From Prostheceraeus crozeri (Eukaryota; Platyhelminthes; Polycladida; Euryleptidae), in contig CAJQUW010006794.1 of the NCBI GenBank assembly GCA_907163375.1, forward strand, positions 1 through 64,000: a stretch of DNA of 64,000 nt, given 5' to 3'. Of this stretch, positions 23,224-33,969 are shown in pieces. The translations under genes and the position numbers were made by a program. How positions within the stretch are numbered: position 1 is the stretch's first letter; each line of letters begins with the position of its first letter. The notes beneath the pieces are model-generated. The model searched no databases, was not told the DNA's origin, and saw nothing but the letters and a program-made list of their open reading frames with translations.

Positions 23224-23738
23224 AGTAATGGGTAAAAGACCGTTTGAGGACAAGACAAATTCAAAAAAATGGTATTTTTAAAAACGACATAAATTCATGA
23301 TTTTGAACCCTTTTTCAGGTTTTTAAGACCTAAATTCATAAATTTAGACCATTTAAAAAGTACCATTTTTTGAAAAATTGGTATTTTTAAAAACGACATA
23401 AATTTATGAATTTGAACCCTTTTTCAGGTTATGAAGACCTAAATTCATAAATTTGGGTGTTTTTAAAAATACCCAATTTTTCAAATTTTTCAAAATCTCA
23501 AATTTGTGATTATGACATTTTTCATTGTCAAATCATGACCGTTCAAGGACACCGAAAATCATAAAAGTTAAGAATCTCAAAATTTGAGAATTACAATTTT
23601 CACCCCCTTAAAATCATGACCGTTCCAAGCCACAACATAAAAAAAATTGGTATTTTTAAAAACATCTTTTAAATACATGTTTCAGGTTTTTAAAATATGA
23701 GATAACTAAAATTATGTGTCTAATAATATTTCTTTAAG
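23224..23738. repeat. Polinton left terminal inverted repeat
   Basis: Mirror of 42,214-42,723. Within it two tandem units offset 109 bp (GGTATTTTTAAAAACGACAT at 23,271 and 23,380) carry the palindromic AAATTCATAAATTT. Confidence 0.95.
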
Positions 23739-24045
23739 AATGTAACACAATCTCTTAGAATGCCCGTTATTGTTACTGCTTTGCACTCTGATGAACCTCC
23801 CAATTGCAGGGAACAGCTGCTCCCGCATACATGATATAATTGCAGCTGCTTATCGCATTCCTGAACCATTGAATTACAGAGCAAGCAGCTGTTACCCGTA
23901 TTAAAGATTAAAATGACGTGGAATATATTGCAGCATGTAGGAAGTAAGACTTCATTTACAATTCCATTAATCATAACTAGTGACTGTTTTCTTTCTTCAT
24001 TGCAAAATTCCAAAACGTACTGCCGCGGAAGCTTTTTCGTTTAAC
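23739..24045. repeat. Polinton left subterminal region with membrane-gene fragments
   Basis: AAGAATGTAACACAA and, later, TTACTGCTTTGCACTC occur also in the membrane-type gene near 25.93 kb or its right-end fragment near 42.1 kb. This is a further, internally deleted mirror of the right subterminal DNA. Confidence 0.6.
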
Positions 24046-24612
24046 ATGCCGATTTTACTAAACTTAATTAAAGAAGAACACAAGGAAACTGCGAATAAAT
24101 ACTTTGAAGAGTGCAATTTAGAAATTCAATCGAGAAAGAAGAACAAATTGGACTCTCAAAAACAAGTGGAGGATATTACATTAAAAATAGAACAGTATCT
24201 GACCACTACTACAATTCCTCAGTTCAATGTTACAAAAGAACATTTCATTACCATCGAGGATAGTGCTACTATGATTTCAAAACTGATTGCAAGTGATAAA
24301 GTACACCATGGGTCGTTGCTGAGAAGTGCTGCTTATCAAGGTTATGGATTTAAAAGAATTTTGGAATTGAGTGACAATAAAAAAAACAGATTTGTGGCAA
24401 ACTTGGAACTATTTAGAATTTCCTATAACGTAAGTTATTGTTATTTCTTGTTGAACTTATCAGATCTAATTCTACCACACGTATTATTTTTAAATTCATC
24501 AATGCCCATTAGTTTTGTTAGAAAACATTTTAAAGAAATCAAAATTTATATAGAAAAATTGAATCAACCGACAACTATAGAAGAAATGAGGTTTGGTTCC
24601 CAAGATGAATGA
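24046..24612 (+). CDS. Polinton left-end protein of unknown function
   Basis: The first ATG gives 188 residues beginning MPILLNLIKEEHKET; the frame is open upstream to about 23,980 without another ATG. The protein is rich in Lys, Ile and Asn and mostly helical by appearance. There is a Lys/Arg patch near residue 35 (QSRKKNK) and a hydrophobic stretch around YCYFLLNLSDLILPHVLF that could be a buried helix. No family recognised. It is the outermost gene at this end, a place where Polintons often carry accessory genes. It is undamaged while several core genes are broken, which could mean recent acquisition or a short target. Confidence 0.55.
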   Translation: MPILLNLIKEEHKETANKYFEECNLEIQSRKKNKLDSQKQVEDITLKIEQYLTTTTIPQFNVTKEHFITIEDSATMISKLIASDKVHHGSLLRSAAYQGYGFKRILELSDNKKNRFVANLELFRISYNVSYCYFLLNLSDLILPHVLFLNSSMPISFVRKHFKEIKIYIEKLNQPTTIEEMRFGSQDE

Positions 24613-24700
24613 ACATTAACTGTGTTGTTTCACTTTTAAGATATGTGCAATGTACATACATATTTGATGCATACATATTTATGAAGACTTCTTTATAAGT

Positions 24701-25050
24701 AGTAACGCATTTTGGATTATTTTGAAATGTAATTAAATTTTCTTTTGTTCTCCAGTCTACTACCATGAGACTGCTATTGTATAGATCTATATTTCAGTAT
24801 GTAACATAATCTTTGATATTTAAGAATGATTCATGGAACTTAGTAGTAACGCATTTTGGATTATTTTGAAATGTAATTAAATTTTCTTTTGTTCTCCAGT
24901 CTACTACCATGAGACTGCTATTGTATAGATCTATATTTCAGTATGTAACATAATCTTTGATATTTAAGAATGATTCATGGAACTTAGTAGTAACGCATTT
25001 TGGATTATTTTGAAATGTAATTGAATTTTCTTTTGTTCTCCAGTCTACTG
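24701..25050 (+). repeat. 144-bp tandem repeat, about 2.4 units
   Basis: AGTAACGCAT recurs at 24,701, 24,845 and 24,989, exactly 144 bp apart; the first two units are almost identical. No open frame runs through it. Confidence 0.95.
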
Positions 25051-25192
25051 ATAGTAGACTGACATTGTACAATTGTGTGATAAGATTGAGTGTTGTATTA
25101 TTATATTTGATGCAAAATACACTGCCGTTGTTTTCATTTTTCTGTACAAGAAGTAGACATTATTGCAGTTATTGGAATTTATTTCATTTAAA

Positions 25193-25447
25193 ATGAATGA
25201 TGAAAATCCGACAGTTATACTGAGTAATATAGGTGATGTATTACCTCAGGTTAATAACATGACTGAGATTTTAAAATTATACGGGAAGCAAACAACTACG
25301 AATTTCGATTTAAATGAGATCGCTAATCAATTGGGAATAAAGAATTTTCACCAATTGATGAGAAATGAATTGCAGTTGATTAAAGATGTACGAAACACTA
25401 ACTCTACTAATAAACTGATTCCTTACAAATGTACCTTTTTAATTTAG
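25193..25447 (+). pseudogene. N-terminal fragment of the Polinton cysteine protease (first left-end copy)
   Basis: From ATG (MNDENPTVILS) the frame carries QTTTNFDLNEIANQLGIK, nearly the same as residues 13-30 of the full protease at 41.4-41.9 kb, then diverges and stops. None of the catalytic residues is present. The orientation mirrors the real gene at the other end, suggesting it is what remains of a longer inverted terminal duplication. Confidence 0.8.
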
Positions 25448-25576
25448 ATGAAATTAAATCATACAGCTTCAATCGAATAAGTAATAAGGAAAGTCATCAT
25501 TATGCGACAATTTCAAACTCAATCCCTCCCCCCTTCTGACTTCTAGGGGTCCCTTAAGAAATTTTTTTATTATAAA

Positions 25577-25639
25577 ATGAGTAACATTAGAGACTTCCTA
25601 AAAATATACGGCAAACAAACAACTACGAATTTCGATTGA
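25577..25639 (+). pseudogene. N-terminal fragment of the Polinton cysteine protease (second left-end copy)
   Basis: ATG reads MSNIRDFLKIYGKQTTTNFD, then TGA. The 40 bases before the ATG match the leader of the protease in the second Polinton (bases 24-65, mirrored). Confidence 0.85.
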
Positions 25640-25694
25640 AATAGAATTTCAGAAGATTGTATTCAAAATATTTATTCAAAATATTTCTTTAAAA

Positions 25695-26345
25695 ATGGAT
25701 GAAACAAAAATGGAAGAAACCTCAACGGGGAAGAAAATGGAAGAAACCGCAAGAATATATCCTTCGTTATCATATGAACGTAGTTCTACTTTAATGGACA
25801 TTGAAAAAATGAACAAAGAAAAACACAAAGATAGAGTACGTTATATGAAAGATAAATAATCTCAATTATTATTAAGATTAGAGCATTATAAAAAAATTAA
25901 GAAAGAGATGGACTAAAGTTAAGAATGTAACACAAGGAATTGGCATATTCTTAACAATAAGTTTAGGTGATTTAACAATTGTTATATCTTCAAGTGTTTA
26001 GTAATTCCCGTAGTTGCTACAGCTTTAACAGGTACGGGTGTTTTTGCAACTTCACTTGTTACAATGTTAGATAAATCTTTAATAACTAATAAACGAAAAT
26101 CATTAAAAACTAAGAATTTACATATTAAAGAAGTCTATGACAAATTGCATTACTACTTTCAAAGAGTATGTGATGATAATGTTATTACGTTAGATGAGAT
26201 TGAAAAATTTGATCAAATAGCTAATGAAGTAAATCAAATATCATTTCAATTACAGTCAGAAAAAGTTGATGATAAGAATAAACAGGATGGTAAAATTTCT
26301 AGTGATGGTAAAATTTCTAATGAAGAAAATGATAAAATTTTTTAG
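25695..26345 (+). pseudogene. Conserved Polinton membrane-type protein, frameshifted
   Basis: Starts MDETKMEE. After a stop at about 25,858 and frame changes it continues with a hydrophobic, Gly/Ala-rich region (GIGIFLTISLGDLTIVISSS, then VIPVVATALTGTGVFATSLV), a Lys-rich stretch, and a helical C-terminus (DEIEKFDQIANEVNQ). The layout of paired hydrophobic segments then helices is common in Polintons and related viruses; the function is unproven, perhaps membrane interaction during entry. One frameshift is a missing T near 26,000: the duplicated fragment beside the right terminal repeat has TGTTTTAG where this gene has TGTTTAG. Confidence 0.65.
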
Positions 26346-26504
26346 AAGAGCTAAAAACTTTAAGCGAAAATTTAAACAAAACTTTATTAAACAAAACTTA
26401 AAACGAGAACAAAGACAACAAAGCAATAAAAAAATAATTTGTTCAGTCAAATGTTTTTGCTGTATTCCAATGTTACCATAAAATTCAAATATTATATTTT
26501 AATA

Positions 26505-27338
26505 ATGGATAAAATTAGAGCTGGCAATTTTAAAAGAATAAAACAATTAGAAGAGTTAATAAAACAAAGAAATATTATGAAAGAAAATCATCTTCAACAT
26601 AGAATGATAAAAGCTGGTATTCAATCTGATATGTTTGAAAAAATACAGCAAACCGAGCAAGTAAAAACTGATTTTGAAAAAACTATGAAACCATTTAAAA
26701 CTCTTGAAAAAGAACTTACAAATAATGATAAACAAATTGATATAACAGATCCAGAGCACAAAACTATATTAGATGACTATGGATTACTAGAATCAAACAT
26801 TAATAAGAAATTACCAAAATCTATGCAATTTGAACATTCTATTTCACTTATAGATGGAAAAACAATACCTAGATTTTATCTCGGACAAAAAGAAATATTT
26901 CCACAACCTTTTCGAGGTTTAATTTTTTCACCAGATAAATCTCCTTTTAGTTTAGATAAAAATTTTGTTCATCTTTTAAGAGGAGCAGATTTAAAAAATT
27001 ATGCTGTAGAAGATCTCATAAAATATAAAGCTATGTTAGATAGAGTTGGTGCAGCAAAATCTCTTAGACGTTATAAACAATTAGAAAATTTATTATCAAC
27101 GAGAGTTAAAGTAGGAAAAGGTTTTAAAACAGAAACAACTGTATTCTTACCAGATGATCCACAAGAATTACTAAATAGATTAAATATTTTAATATCTACA
27201 ATAAAAGAAGGACATAATTCTAGTTTCAATGAAATTCATGCTATATTGAAAAGACTGTTAGAAAACAAGATTCTAAATGATGAGGATTATAAAAGTATAA
27301 CGGGACATCGTAAATGTCTTCCAGGGCTTCGCCCGTAG
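26505..27338 (+). CDS. Conserved Polinton protein of unknown function
   Basis: 277 residues from an ATG in the context AATAATGG. The N-terminal third is a charged coiled coil (KRIKQLEELIKQRNIMKEN). The middle part contains IPRFYLGQKEIF and FVHLLRGADLKNYAVEDLIK; the C-terminal part contains FLPDDPQELLNRLNILIS and NEIHAILKRLLENK. To my knowledge this domain layout recurs in animal Polintons next to the minor capsid gene. No enzyme motif is visible, and a virion or assembly role is only an inference from position. The last codons (LPGLRP) are encoded by a GC-rich double hairpin that also supplies the stop, so the C-terminus may have been altered by that insertion. Confidence 0.65.
   Translation: MDKIRAGNFKRIKQLEELIKQRNIMKENHLQHRMIKAGIQSDMFEKIQQTEQVKTDFEKTMKPFKTLEKELTNNDKQIDITDPEHKTILDDYGLLESNINKKLPKSMQFEHSISLIDGKTIPRFYLGQKEIFPQPFRGLIFSPDKSPFSLDKNFVHLLRGADLKNYAVEDLIKYKAMLDRVGAAKSLRRYKQLENLLSTRVKVGKGFKTETTVFLPDDPQELLNRLNILISTIKEGHNSSFNEIHAILKRLLENKILNDEDYKSITGHRKCLPGLRP
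27303..27334. repeat. Double-hairpin palindrome 1
   Basis: GACAT-cgtaa-ATGTC followed by ttcca and GGGC-TTC-GCCC. Read on the other strand it has the same order as the polymerase copy at 30,281. It forms the 3' end of the preceding gene. Confidence 0.8.
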
Positions 27339-27403
27339 CTGAAATATGTTGTTGTTTTTAATTTTTTTATAAAAGATATTTATTTAAAATTTTAACTAAA
27401 AAA

Positions 27404-28207
27404 ATGTCTTCGAGAGAATTATCATCAGTAGATTTTGACAAAATTAATAATCATTTAGAAAATTTAACAGAGATTTTGTGTTCATCAAAATTTAGTACGA
27501 CGTTAAAAATTATAACAACTACTTCATCACACACTTGTAATTTAGAACCCATTCTACATTTGGAACAAAATAAAAATTATCAAATTGCATTGACTAGTTT
27601 CTCCACATTTAACACTATTCAAAACGTTATCAAAGATGTGAATGACCAATTTAGATATTCTACTGATAAAGGTAAAACATGGAAAATACTAACTTTTCTT
27701 CCTGGTTCTTACGAAGTTGAATCAATATCAACTGAAATTAAGAGACATTTAGGTATAGCATTTAAAGATAAGAAACAATTACATTTTGCAGTTGAACCGG
27801 CAGTTAATAAATTTTCTCTTACTTTAGACGAAAATCATCAAGTTGATTTTAATCATGATAGATCATTGTCAAAGCTTTTAGGATTTAATAAACAAACTTA
27901 TAGTCAAGGTTATCATTTAAGTGAGAAGATTCCAAAAATAACCGAAATAAATTCAATTGTTGTACATTGTGACATTATTGAAGGAGGATATATAAATGGT
28001 AAATTGTCAAATTTGATATTCAGTTTTCCAGCTTTTACTGTACCCATTGGTTATAGACTAAATGTAATTCCACGAACATTAATATATTTCCCTATTACAA
28101 GAAAAACTATTAACAGTATTAACATTAGAATCACTGATGAGAAAGGACAAGAAATAGATTTTGGAGGTGAAGAGATTATGATAGATCTTTTGGTTCGGGA
28201 GGTATAA
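27404..28207 (+). CDS. Putative minor capsid (penton-like) protein
   Basis: 267 residues, intact, starting MSSRELSSVDF shortly after an A-rich leader. Strand-rich throughout, with NYQIALTSFSTFNTIQNV, FLPGSYEVESI, LLGFNKQTY and a C-terminal run ending TDEKGQEIDFGGEEIMI. This pattern belongs to a protein conserved in Polintons next to the ATPase and generally proposed to be the single-jelly-roll minor capsid protein of the virion. That role rests on structure-based comparison published for the group, which I cannot repeat here. The neighbouring genes (ATPase downstream, unknown upstream) fit. No break is seen. Confidence 0.65.
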   Translation: MSSRELSSVDFDKINNHLENLTEILCSSKFSTTLKIITTTSSHTCNLEPILHLEQNKNYQIALTSFSTFNTIQNVIKDVNDQFRYSTDKGKTWKILTFLPGSYEVESISTEIKRHLGIAFKDKKQLHFAVEPAVNKFSLTLDENHQVDFNHDRSLSKLLGFNKQTYSQGYHLSEKIPKITEINSIVVHCDIIEGGYINGKLSNLIFSFPAFTVPIGYRLNVIPRTLIYFPITRKTINSINIRITDEKGQEIDFGGEEIMIDLLVREV

Positions 28208-28237
28208 ACTCCCACGCGAAGCTAGAGAAGTTTAATT

Positions 28238-28270
28238 TTCTTCTTATTCTTCTTCTTCTTCTTCTTCTTT
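28238..28270 (+). repeat. TTC microsatellite
   Basis: A run of TTC triplets with one interruption in the gap between the minor capsid and ATPase genes. Confidence 0.9.
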
Positions 28271-28319
28271 AAAAACAAAAAAAATAAAAATAAAATAAAA
28301 ATTAAATTTTTTATCAAAA

Positions 28320-29085
28320 ATGAGTGAACTACCCCCATTAAATTAAAAAAAGATCAAATTTAATCCTCATCCAAATTTATCTAATAAAGTTTTATCAGTT
28401 ATTCGTGGAAGATCAGGTTGTGGAAAAACGTATCGATTATTTAAAATTTTAACGACTCCAAATTTTTTGGATTATAACAATCTTATAATTTATACAACAA
28501 CAGCAGAACAACCCGTCTATCAATTTATAAAATATGGATTTGAAAATAATCTTAAAAAACAGCAATTGCTTCATTATTCAAAGAATATGAAAAATCTGAA
28601 GATGAAGAAGAAATAAGTTCGTGGTGTGAAGAAGCAGCAAAAAATAATCAGTTAGTAGAATCTAATAAAAATAAACACATAAAGATACAATTAATAGATG
28701 ATAGTGGTAATATGCAAGATCCTAGTAAACTAGATAAAACAATGAAACATTGTGTAATTTTTGATGATTGTGTTAATGATAAAATCAGTCAGTTCAGAGA
28801 AATTATTTCACAAGAGGTAGACATAATAACTGTAGTGTTTTTTATTTAACACAAAGTATGTATTCATTAGATGGAAGTGTTATTAGAAAGAATGCAAATA
28901 TATTTATACTATTTGAAATAAATGCAAGAAACTTAAGTGATTTGTTAAGAGATTTATGCGTAAGAAATAAAGATGAATTTAAACAATCGTGTAATAATGC
29001 TTCGTCAAAAGATTACGGCTTCATTACAATTAATATTGATAAAAAAATTCATGATAGAGTTATAGAAGATTTGTTTACCGAGTGA
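28320..29085 (+). pseudogene. FtsK/A32-type DNA-packaging ATPase, broken
   Basis: In the virus-like life cycle this ATPase drives DNA into the capsid. Walker A is VIRGRSGCGKTYR and Walker B is HCVIFDDC; downstream RGRHNNCSVFYLTQS and LFEINARN are typical of the family. Damage: an in-frame TAA at codon 9 (28,344-28,346), a frameshift near 28,560, and another near 28,815, after which the last part of the protein is read in a new frame to 29,085. Its end faces the end of the minus-strand polymerase gene, leaving a ~90-bp AT-rich gap that probably holds both transcript ends. Confidence 0.88.
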
Positions 29086-30280
29086 TAAAAAATATACAAA
29101 TATAGTGTTATAATATTTTATTTTTTTATTTTATATATATATATATCAAATTTGTCTATCTTAGAAATTAGAAAATTAAAAAGGTTCAGTAGTTATTCCA
29201 TCAGGCAAAATCTTTCTTTTATCATCAATTGGATCTAATGCTAATTTATGTTCCTCTTTTAAATACATTTTATGTTTCTTTGAATTAAGTCTATAATTAC
29301 ATGCTGTTTTTATTTCATTATTAAATAATGCATTCTTATAATCTTGAAATGTTATTTGGTTAGCCACTGATGCCTTTGAAATTCCTTTTAATGTTTTATG
29401 TGTTTTAATATTATTAGTTGTATTATAACAATAACATTTAGATTTTAAAAATATAGCTTCTGTTATGAAATCTTCATTTCCTTCTAGTTCATCTTTTACT
29501 TTACATAAATCAGAAGGATGAATGATATCTTTTATTTTATTAATTTCTTCATCAAGTGAAGAATTATACGGTACTGTTAATTCTAAGAAAACAGAATCGG
29601 TATCTGTAAAGTGTAATTTATAGTTTTTGCCATAATTATTAATATAATTTAGCTAATTCTAATATAGTGAATCCAATAAAATTAAACTTATCATGTTTTA
29701 CGCTAATTCGACGTAAATGTACAGCACATAGATTATCACTAAATCTAGTAGTTCTTTTATATGTAGGTTTCCTTGTTAAATTTTGAAACCTATCTCTATC
29801 ATAAACTATTTCAATATTTTGTCTATTACGCACATTTTCTAAAGTCTTACCATAAAATGCATTATTCATTAATTTGAAGAACACGTTTCCAAAATCATCT
29901 TTATTTCTTTTAGCTATTTTACGTTTTTCAATATTGAACTCTATATAATTTTTTAACCACCTAAATTTTCTATACTCTAGTTTTCGATGTATTTTAGTGA
30001 GAATCATTCCATGTTCTAAATACCAATCTAGCATTCTTCCTTCAACAACATACTTTCCTTTATTACCTTGTGTTAACATAAGTTTTTTTGTTGGTCTGTA
30101 TTTCTTAGGAATTATAGACTTTTGATAATCTGAAAAATCTTCTATATTGGGAATTTTGTTTTCGGGACAGAAAGGATAATATTTTGTTGCGCCTTTTATA
30201 TAATCAGGGTATGTTAAATCAACTTCATATATATAACCAAAATTATAATTTCCATCATGTGTTTTTTGATAATCAAGAAC

Positions 30281-30311
30281 GGGCGAAGCCCTAGTAGACA
30301 TCTCTGATGTC
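30281..30311. repeat. Double-hairpin palindrome 2 (in polymerase gene)
   Basis: GGGC-GAA-GCCC, linker TAGTA, then GACATC-TCT-GATGTC. Its length keeps the polymerase frame and adds MSTRASP. Confidence 0.9.
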
Positions 30312-31360
30312 GTACGAATATTACACCATGTCATTTCACCTGTTGGTAATTCTTGTATCATACAAGAAGAATATAAGCTATTAAAATCATAACATAACAA
30401 ATAGTTTTCTCTCATGATTTCATTAACTGCTGCTTGACTATCTTCATTTGATATATGTCCTTCTATATTTTGATAAAACAATTTTATAAACTGATCGCTT
30501 TCTTCTGGAGATAAAGGTTTCATTATTCCATAATCATCAGGATTTACTTTTTTATTATAACACTTAACATATCTATTACCTAAAACTGATGAAACTCCAC
30601 CTCTAATACCAGATTCAAAAAATAATAATTTATCATATGTATTTTCTTTATAATGTTTAAGTTTAACACCAGTACGTTTTAATCCTTCTAACCATGTTAA
30701 ACCTGGTGTAGAATAACAATAACATGGATCTATTCCGTAATATTCTAAACACATGTCACAAAAGTTTTCAAAAAGATCAGTAAGGATTAATACATCTATC
30801 TGAAGATATTTCATTGTATAATCATACATTGTTTTACAATTTAACTCTCTCCAATTTTTTTCACCTTCTGCATAGCCTTCTTCAGATAATTGTGATTGTT
30901 TTAATGTTGATTTAAATTTATTTATTGGAGAAAGTTGTTTTTCTTCCATAATTTTATTCACAGAATTAAAATCTCCAGTTATATATTCATACGGAAATAT
31001 GCCTTTTAAAGGTTTTAAATTATATTTATTTAATATTTCACATTGTTCAGGTTTCACAGTTTTTCCCATAACATCTAATGAATAAGGAGTAAAAAATCTA
31101 AATGCATCTAAAATTCTAATACAACCTAATTGCATTGAAAAATATTCTTCTTCTTGTTTACATAGTACATTTATTTGTTGTTGTTGTAATTTTTCAGATG
31201 AAAATAAATCTTTCATTATTAAATGGAAATCATATTTAGAACCATTATAGAAATATAGAGGAACAAAGTTATATTTAAATTTATTAGCATTAAGATCACA
31301 AGAATTATGTGCTGCACCTCTATATAATCCATTTAGATGATCATGATCTTTTACTTTGTC

Positions 31361-31382
31361 GGCAGAGCCGCCGCTTCGCTTA
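31361..31382. repeat. Double-hairpin palindrome 3, variant (in polymerase gene)
   Basis: GGC-AGA-GCC followed by GC-TTC-GC, shorter but with the same GAA/TTC-type loop. It encodes RSGGSADK within the zinc-motif region just before KVKDHDH. Confidence 0.6.
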
Positions 31383-31726
31383 TCAAGATATCTACCTCTG
31401 CCAGTTTTATAATTATTTGTAAATTCTTTTCCACAGTAAAAACATTTTATTTCATCATTAAAATGATATTTTTCTTCATCCGTTAATGGAAGCATTGGTA
31501 TATTTGTTTCAAGCAATTGTGAAAAGCGACCTTGTAATTCCTCTACTTTCTTTGTAAACATTTCTGAACTATCTTCACCATAGTATTGAAAATATTCTGA
31601 TTTAAATAAATTAGGATAATTTGAGTGAATGTACATTCCCCAACATAATGGTTTTTGTTCAAATAAATATTTTTCTTTACTTTGTTCAGGTGCACTTTTT
31701 TCAGGTGCACTTTTTTCATATTTACA

Positions 31727-31793
31727 AACCTAAGGTTCTAGGGCTTCGTCCGTACCATTATCAGAATCGGGCGAAGCCCTAGAACCTTCGGTT
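31727..31793. repeat. Two inverted double-hairpin palindromes (in polymerase gene)
   Basis: A reversed copy (AACC-TAAGGTT...GGGC-TTC-GTCC) and a forward copy (GGGC-GAA-GCCC, TA, GAACC-TTC-GGTT) 17 bp apart. The reversed copy has an A where the consensus has C; this creates the in-frame TAG at 31,730-31,732. Confidence 0.9.
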
Positions 31794-32568
31794 TGATTTT
31801 GTGTTATGTTAACATTATATGCTTCGAAATCACAATATATTGTGAAGGGTACTTTATTTTTGAAATACCATTTATTGTATTCTAAATAATCATCTTTAGG
31901 AAAAGTATTTTCAACTGCTTCGTTTTGTTGACAATTCTCCAAATGTCTATTCATTTCTTCTTTAGTTCTAAAGCTCGTCATACATTGGAGACAGGGAAAA
32001 TTAGCATTATCTGAAGTTTTTGTAAATATAGAAACATCTTTACACAATATAAAATGACCCTGATAATATAATATATTCGCTTGTGCTGGTTGTTTTGTTT
32101 GTTCTAGTTTTTCAAATTTATCTTGATATATTTCATGTGTTAATTCGATATATCTTTGTAAATCTTTTTCAGACTGTTGATAATTTTGATTTAATATTTG
32201 TAGCTGATAAATATATTCTTTATCATATTGTTCTTTATATTGTTGTTGACATTTTTTTAAACATTCATTTAATTCTTTATTGTCTTCATTATTTAATTCT
32301 TTATTTTCTTCATTTAATTTTTGTATCGTTTCTATCTTGTTTTGATATTTATGGTGATATTCTTGAAGTAACATTTTTGTTTGTTGTTGATAATCTGTTT
32401 TACATTTTTGTAAACTTTCATTTAAATTTTGTAATTTTTGTTGATATTCTGAAGATAAAGATGAATAATTGTAATCATAATCATAATTATAATTACGTCC
32501 TTTGTGGTTGTTATGATTAATCATTATTGGTGATAGTGTTTTAACAATTTCAAATTTTTCAGTACATA

Positions 32569-33969
32569 CAGGGTGGGCCAAAAGTCTTTGTCGGTAAATG
32601 TTTCATTGCATTTATCAATTTATAAGTAAATATAAATGAACAGTATGCATATAAATACACTCGTATATATACTTGAACATTCAAGAATAAACGAATAAAA
32701 AAGTTAACTTCATAATCAATCTCATTTTTCGAAGAAGTGGCCCTGCTGATCATGACACAACTGCAAACGCGTGTTGAAGTTTTTCATACTGTCACGATAA
32801 ATTTTCATTGGGATTGCATTGATTTCCGTAGCAATTCGCTCTCGGAGCTCGTCAAGATTGGGAAATATCTCTCCATTTACATACACTCTCGAGCGTAAGT
32901 AGGCCCAGAACCAATAATCGCACGGTGTGAGGTCCGGCGATCTGGGAGGCCACTAAATTGGGCCTCTCCTTCCAATTCATTTCCCATTCAACTGTTGGTC
33001 CAGTATGTTCCTTGCATCGCGACTGTAGTGGGCAGAGTCTCCATCTTGTTGGAAGTACTTTTCACGGTGCCTTTCGCAATATGGAACCACGATATCATTC
33101 AGAATGGTACAATATCTGTCCGCATTCATTGTTGCAGCACTGATGTCATGGCCAATCATTCCTGAATATCCAATCCACGCCCAAACTGTTAGCGACTGGG
33201 TTCGTCCAGGGTTGCAGAATCGTTCGTGAGGATTTTCTTGTCCCCAATAATGCACATTGTGCTTGTTGACATGTCCTGCAAGGTGGAAGACACACTCATC
33301 GGAAAAAGTAAGCTTCCGATGTAGTGCGGGGTCTTCACGATACTTTGCAAGCATAGTTTGACAAAACTCCAGCCGCCTGTCATCATCACCATCGGTTAAA
33401 ACTTGCGAATACAATGGTTTGAATGGGTGGTAACCTTCACTTTTCAAAATACGTCTCACCGATGTTCTTGATATATCCAATTCTTCAGACATCCGCCTTG
33501 TCGATGTAGTGGGCTCATCATCAATTGCTTGAGCAACCATTTCCTTATGATCATCTCCAGTAGCTGTCACCGGTCGTCCGGACCTGGGTCTGTCCGTAAC
33601 AATGCTCCCAGTTTCCAACATTTTCTTTTTCCAGTACGATACGGTCGTTCGTGATGGAGCCTCCTTATTGTATTTCTGCGTAAATAATCTTCGGCTTTCT
33701 TCACAGTTATCGTAAACTATGGCCCATGATGTTAGCATAACTTTTTCCTCTATCGTGATCTCCATTCTTGATGACCGAAAGAAGTGAAAACAGAAGCAAA
33801 CACATGCACGCTGCTTGCTGCTTGCGCACGCGTCACGTGATATGACAACATGCGCGCTGCATGGTGATACAACTCCACCGTTCGTCACATGCAAGCGTGG
33901 CGAACGAAATTGCAATAAATTGATAAATACAATGAAACATTTACCGACAAAGACTTTTGGCCCACCCGG
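32569..33969 (-). mobile_element. mariner-type transposon inserted in the polymerase gene
   Basis: Terminal inverted repeats CAGGGTGGGCCAAAAGTCTT and, mirrored, CCGGGTGGGCCAAAAGTCTT continue for ~50 bp and are nearly perfect. TA lies on both sides (32,567-32,568 and 33,970-33,971). 1,401 bp. Its base composition is clearly richer in G+C than the Polinton around it. Confidence 0.95.
32722..33765 (-). pseudogene. mariner transposase (DD34D type), two internal stops
   Basis: 347 codons from MEITIEEKVMLTSW to HFFEK, the normal family length. The N-terminal helix-turn-helix resembles the DUF4817-like domain of arthropod-type mariners, and a second helix-turn-helix includes RRMSEELDISRTSVRRILK. 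The DDD core has FSDECVFHL, QQDGDSAHY and RSPDLTPCDYW. Two in-frame stops, TGA at 32,977-32,979 and TAG at 32,953-32,955, lie between the second and third catalytic Asp, where TGG and GAG would fit. The near-perfect ends suggest a relatively recent arrival. Confidence 0.92.

Noticed and set aside
32083-32520. 145-codon hydrophobic plus-strand frame
   Set aside because: Antisense of the Gln/Lys/Glu-rich coiled coil of the polymerase gene; the low complexity alone makes it look hydrophobic.
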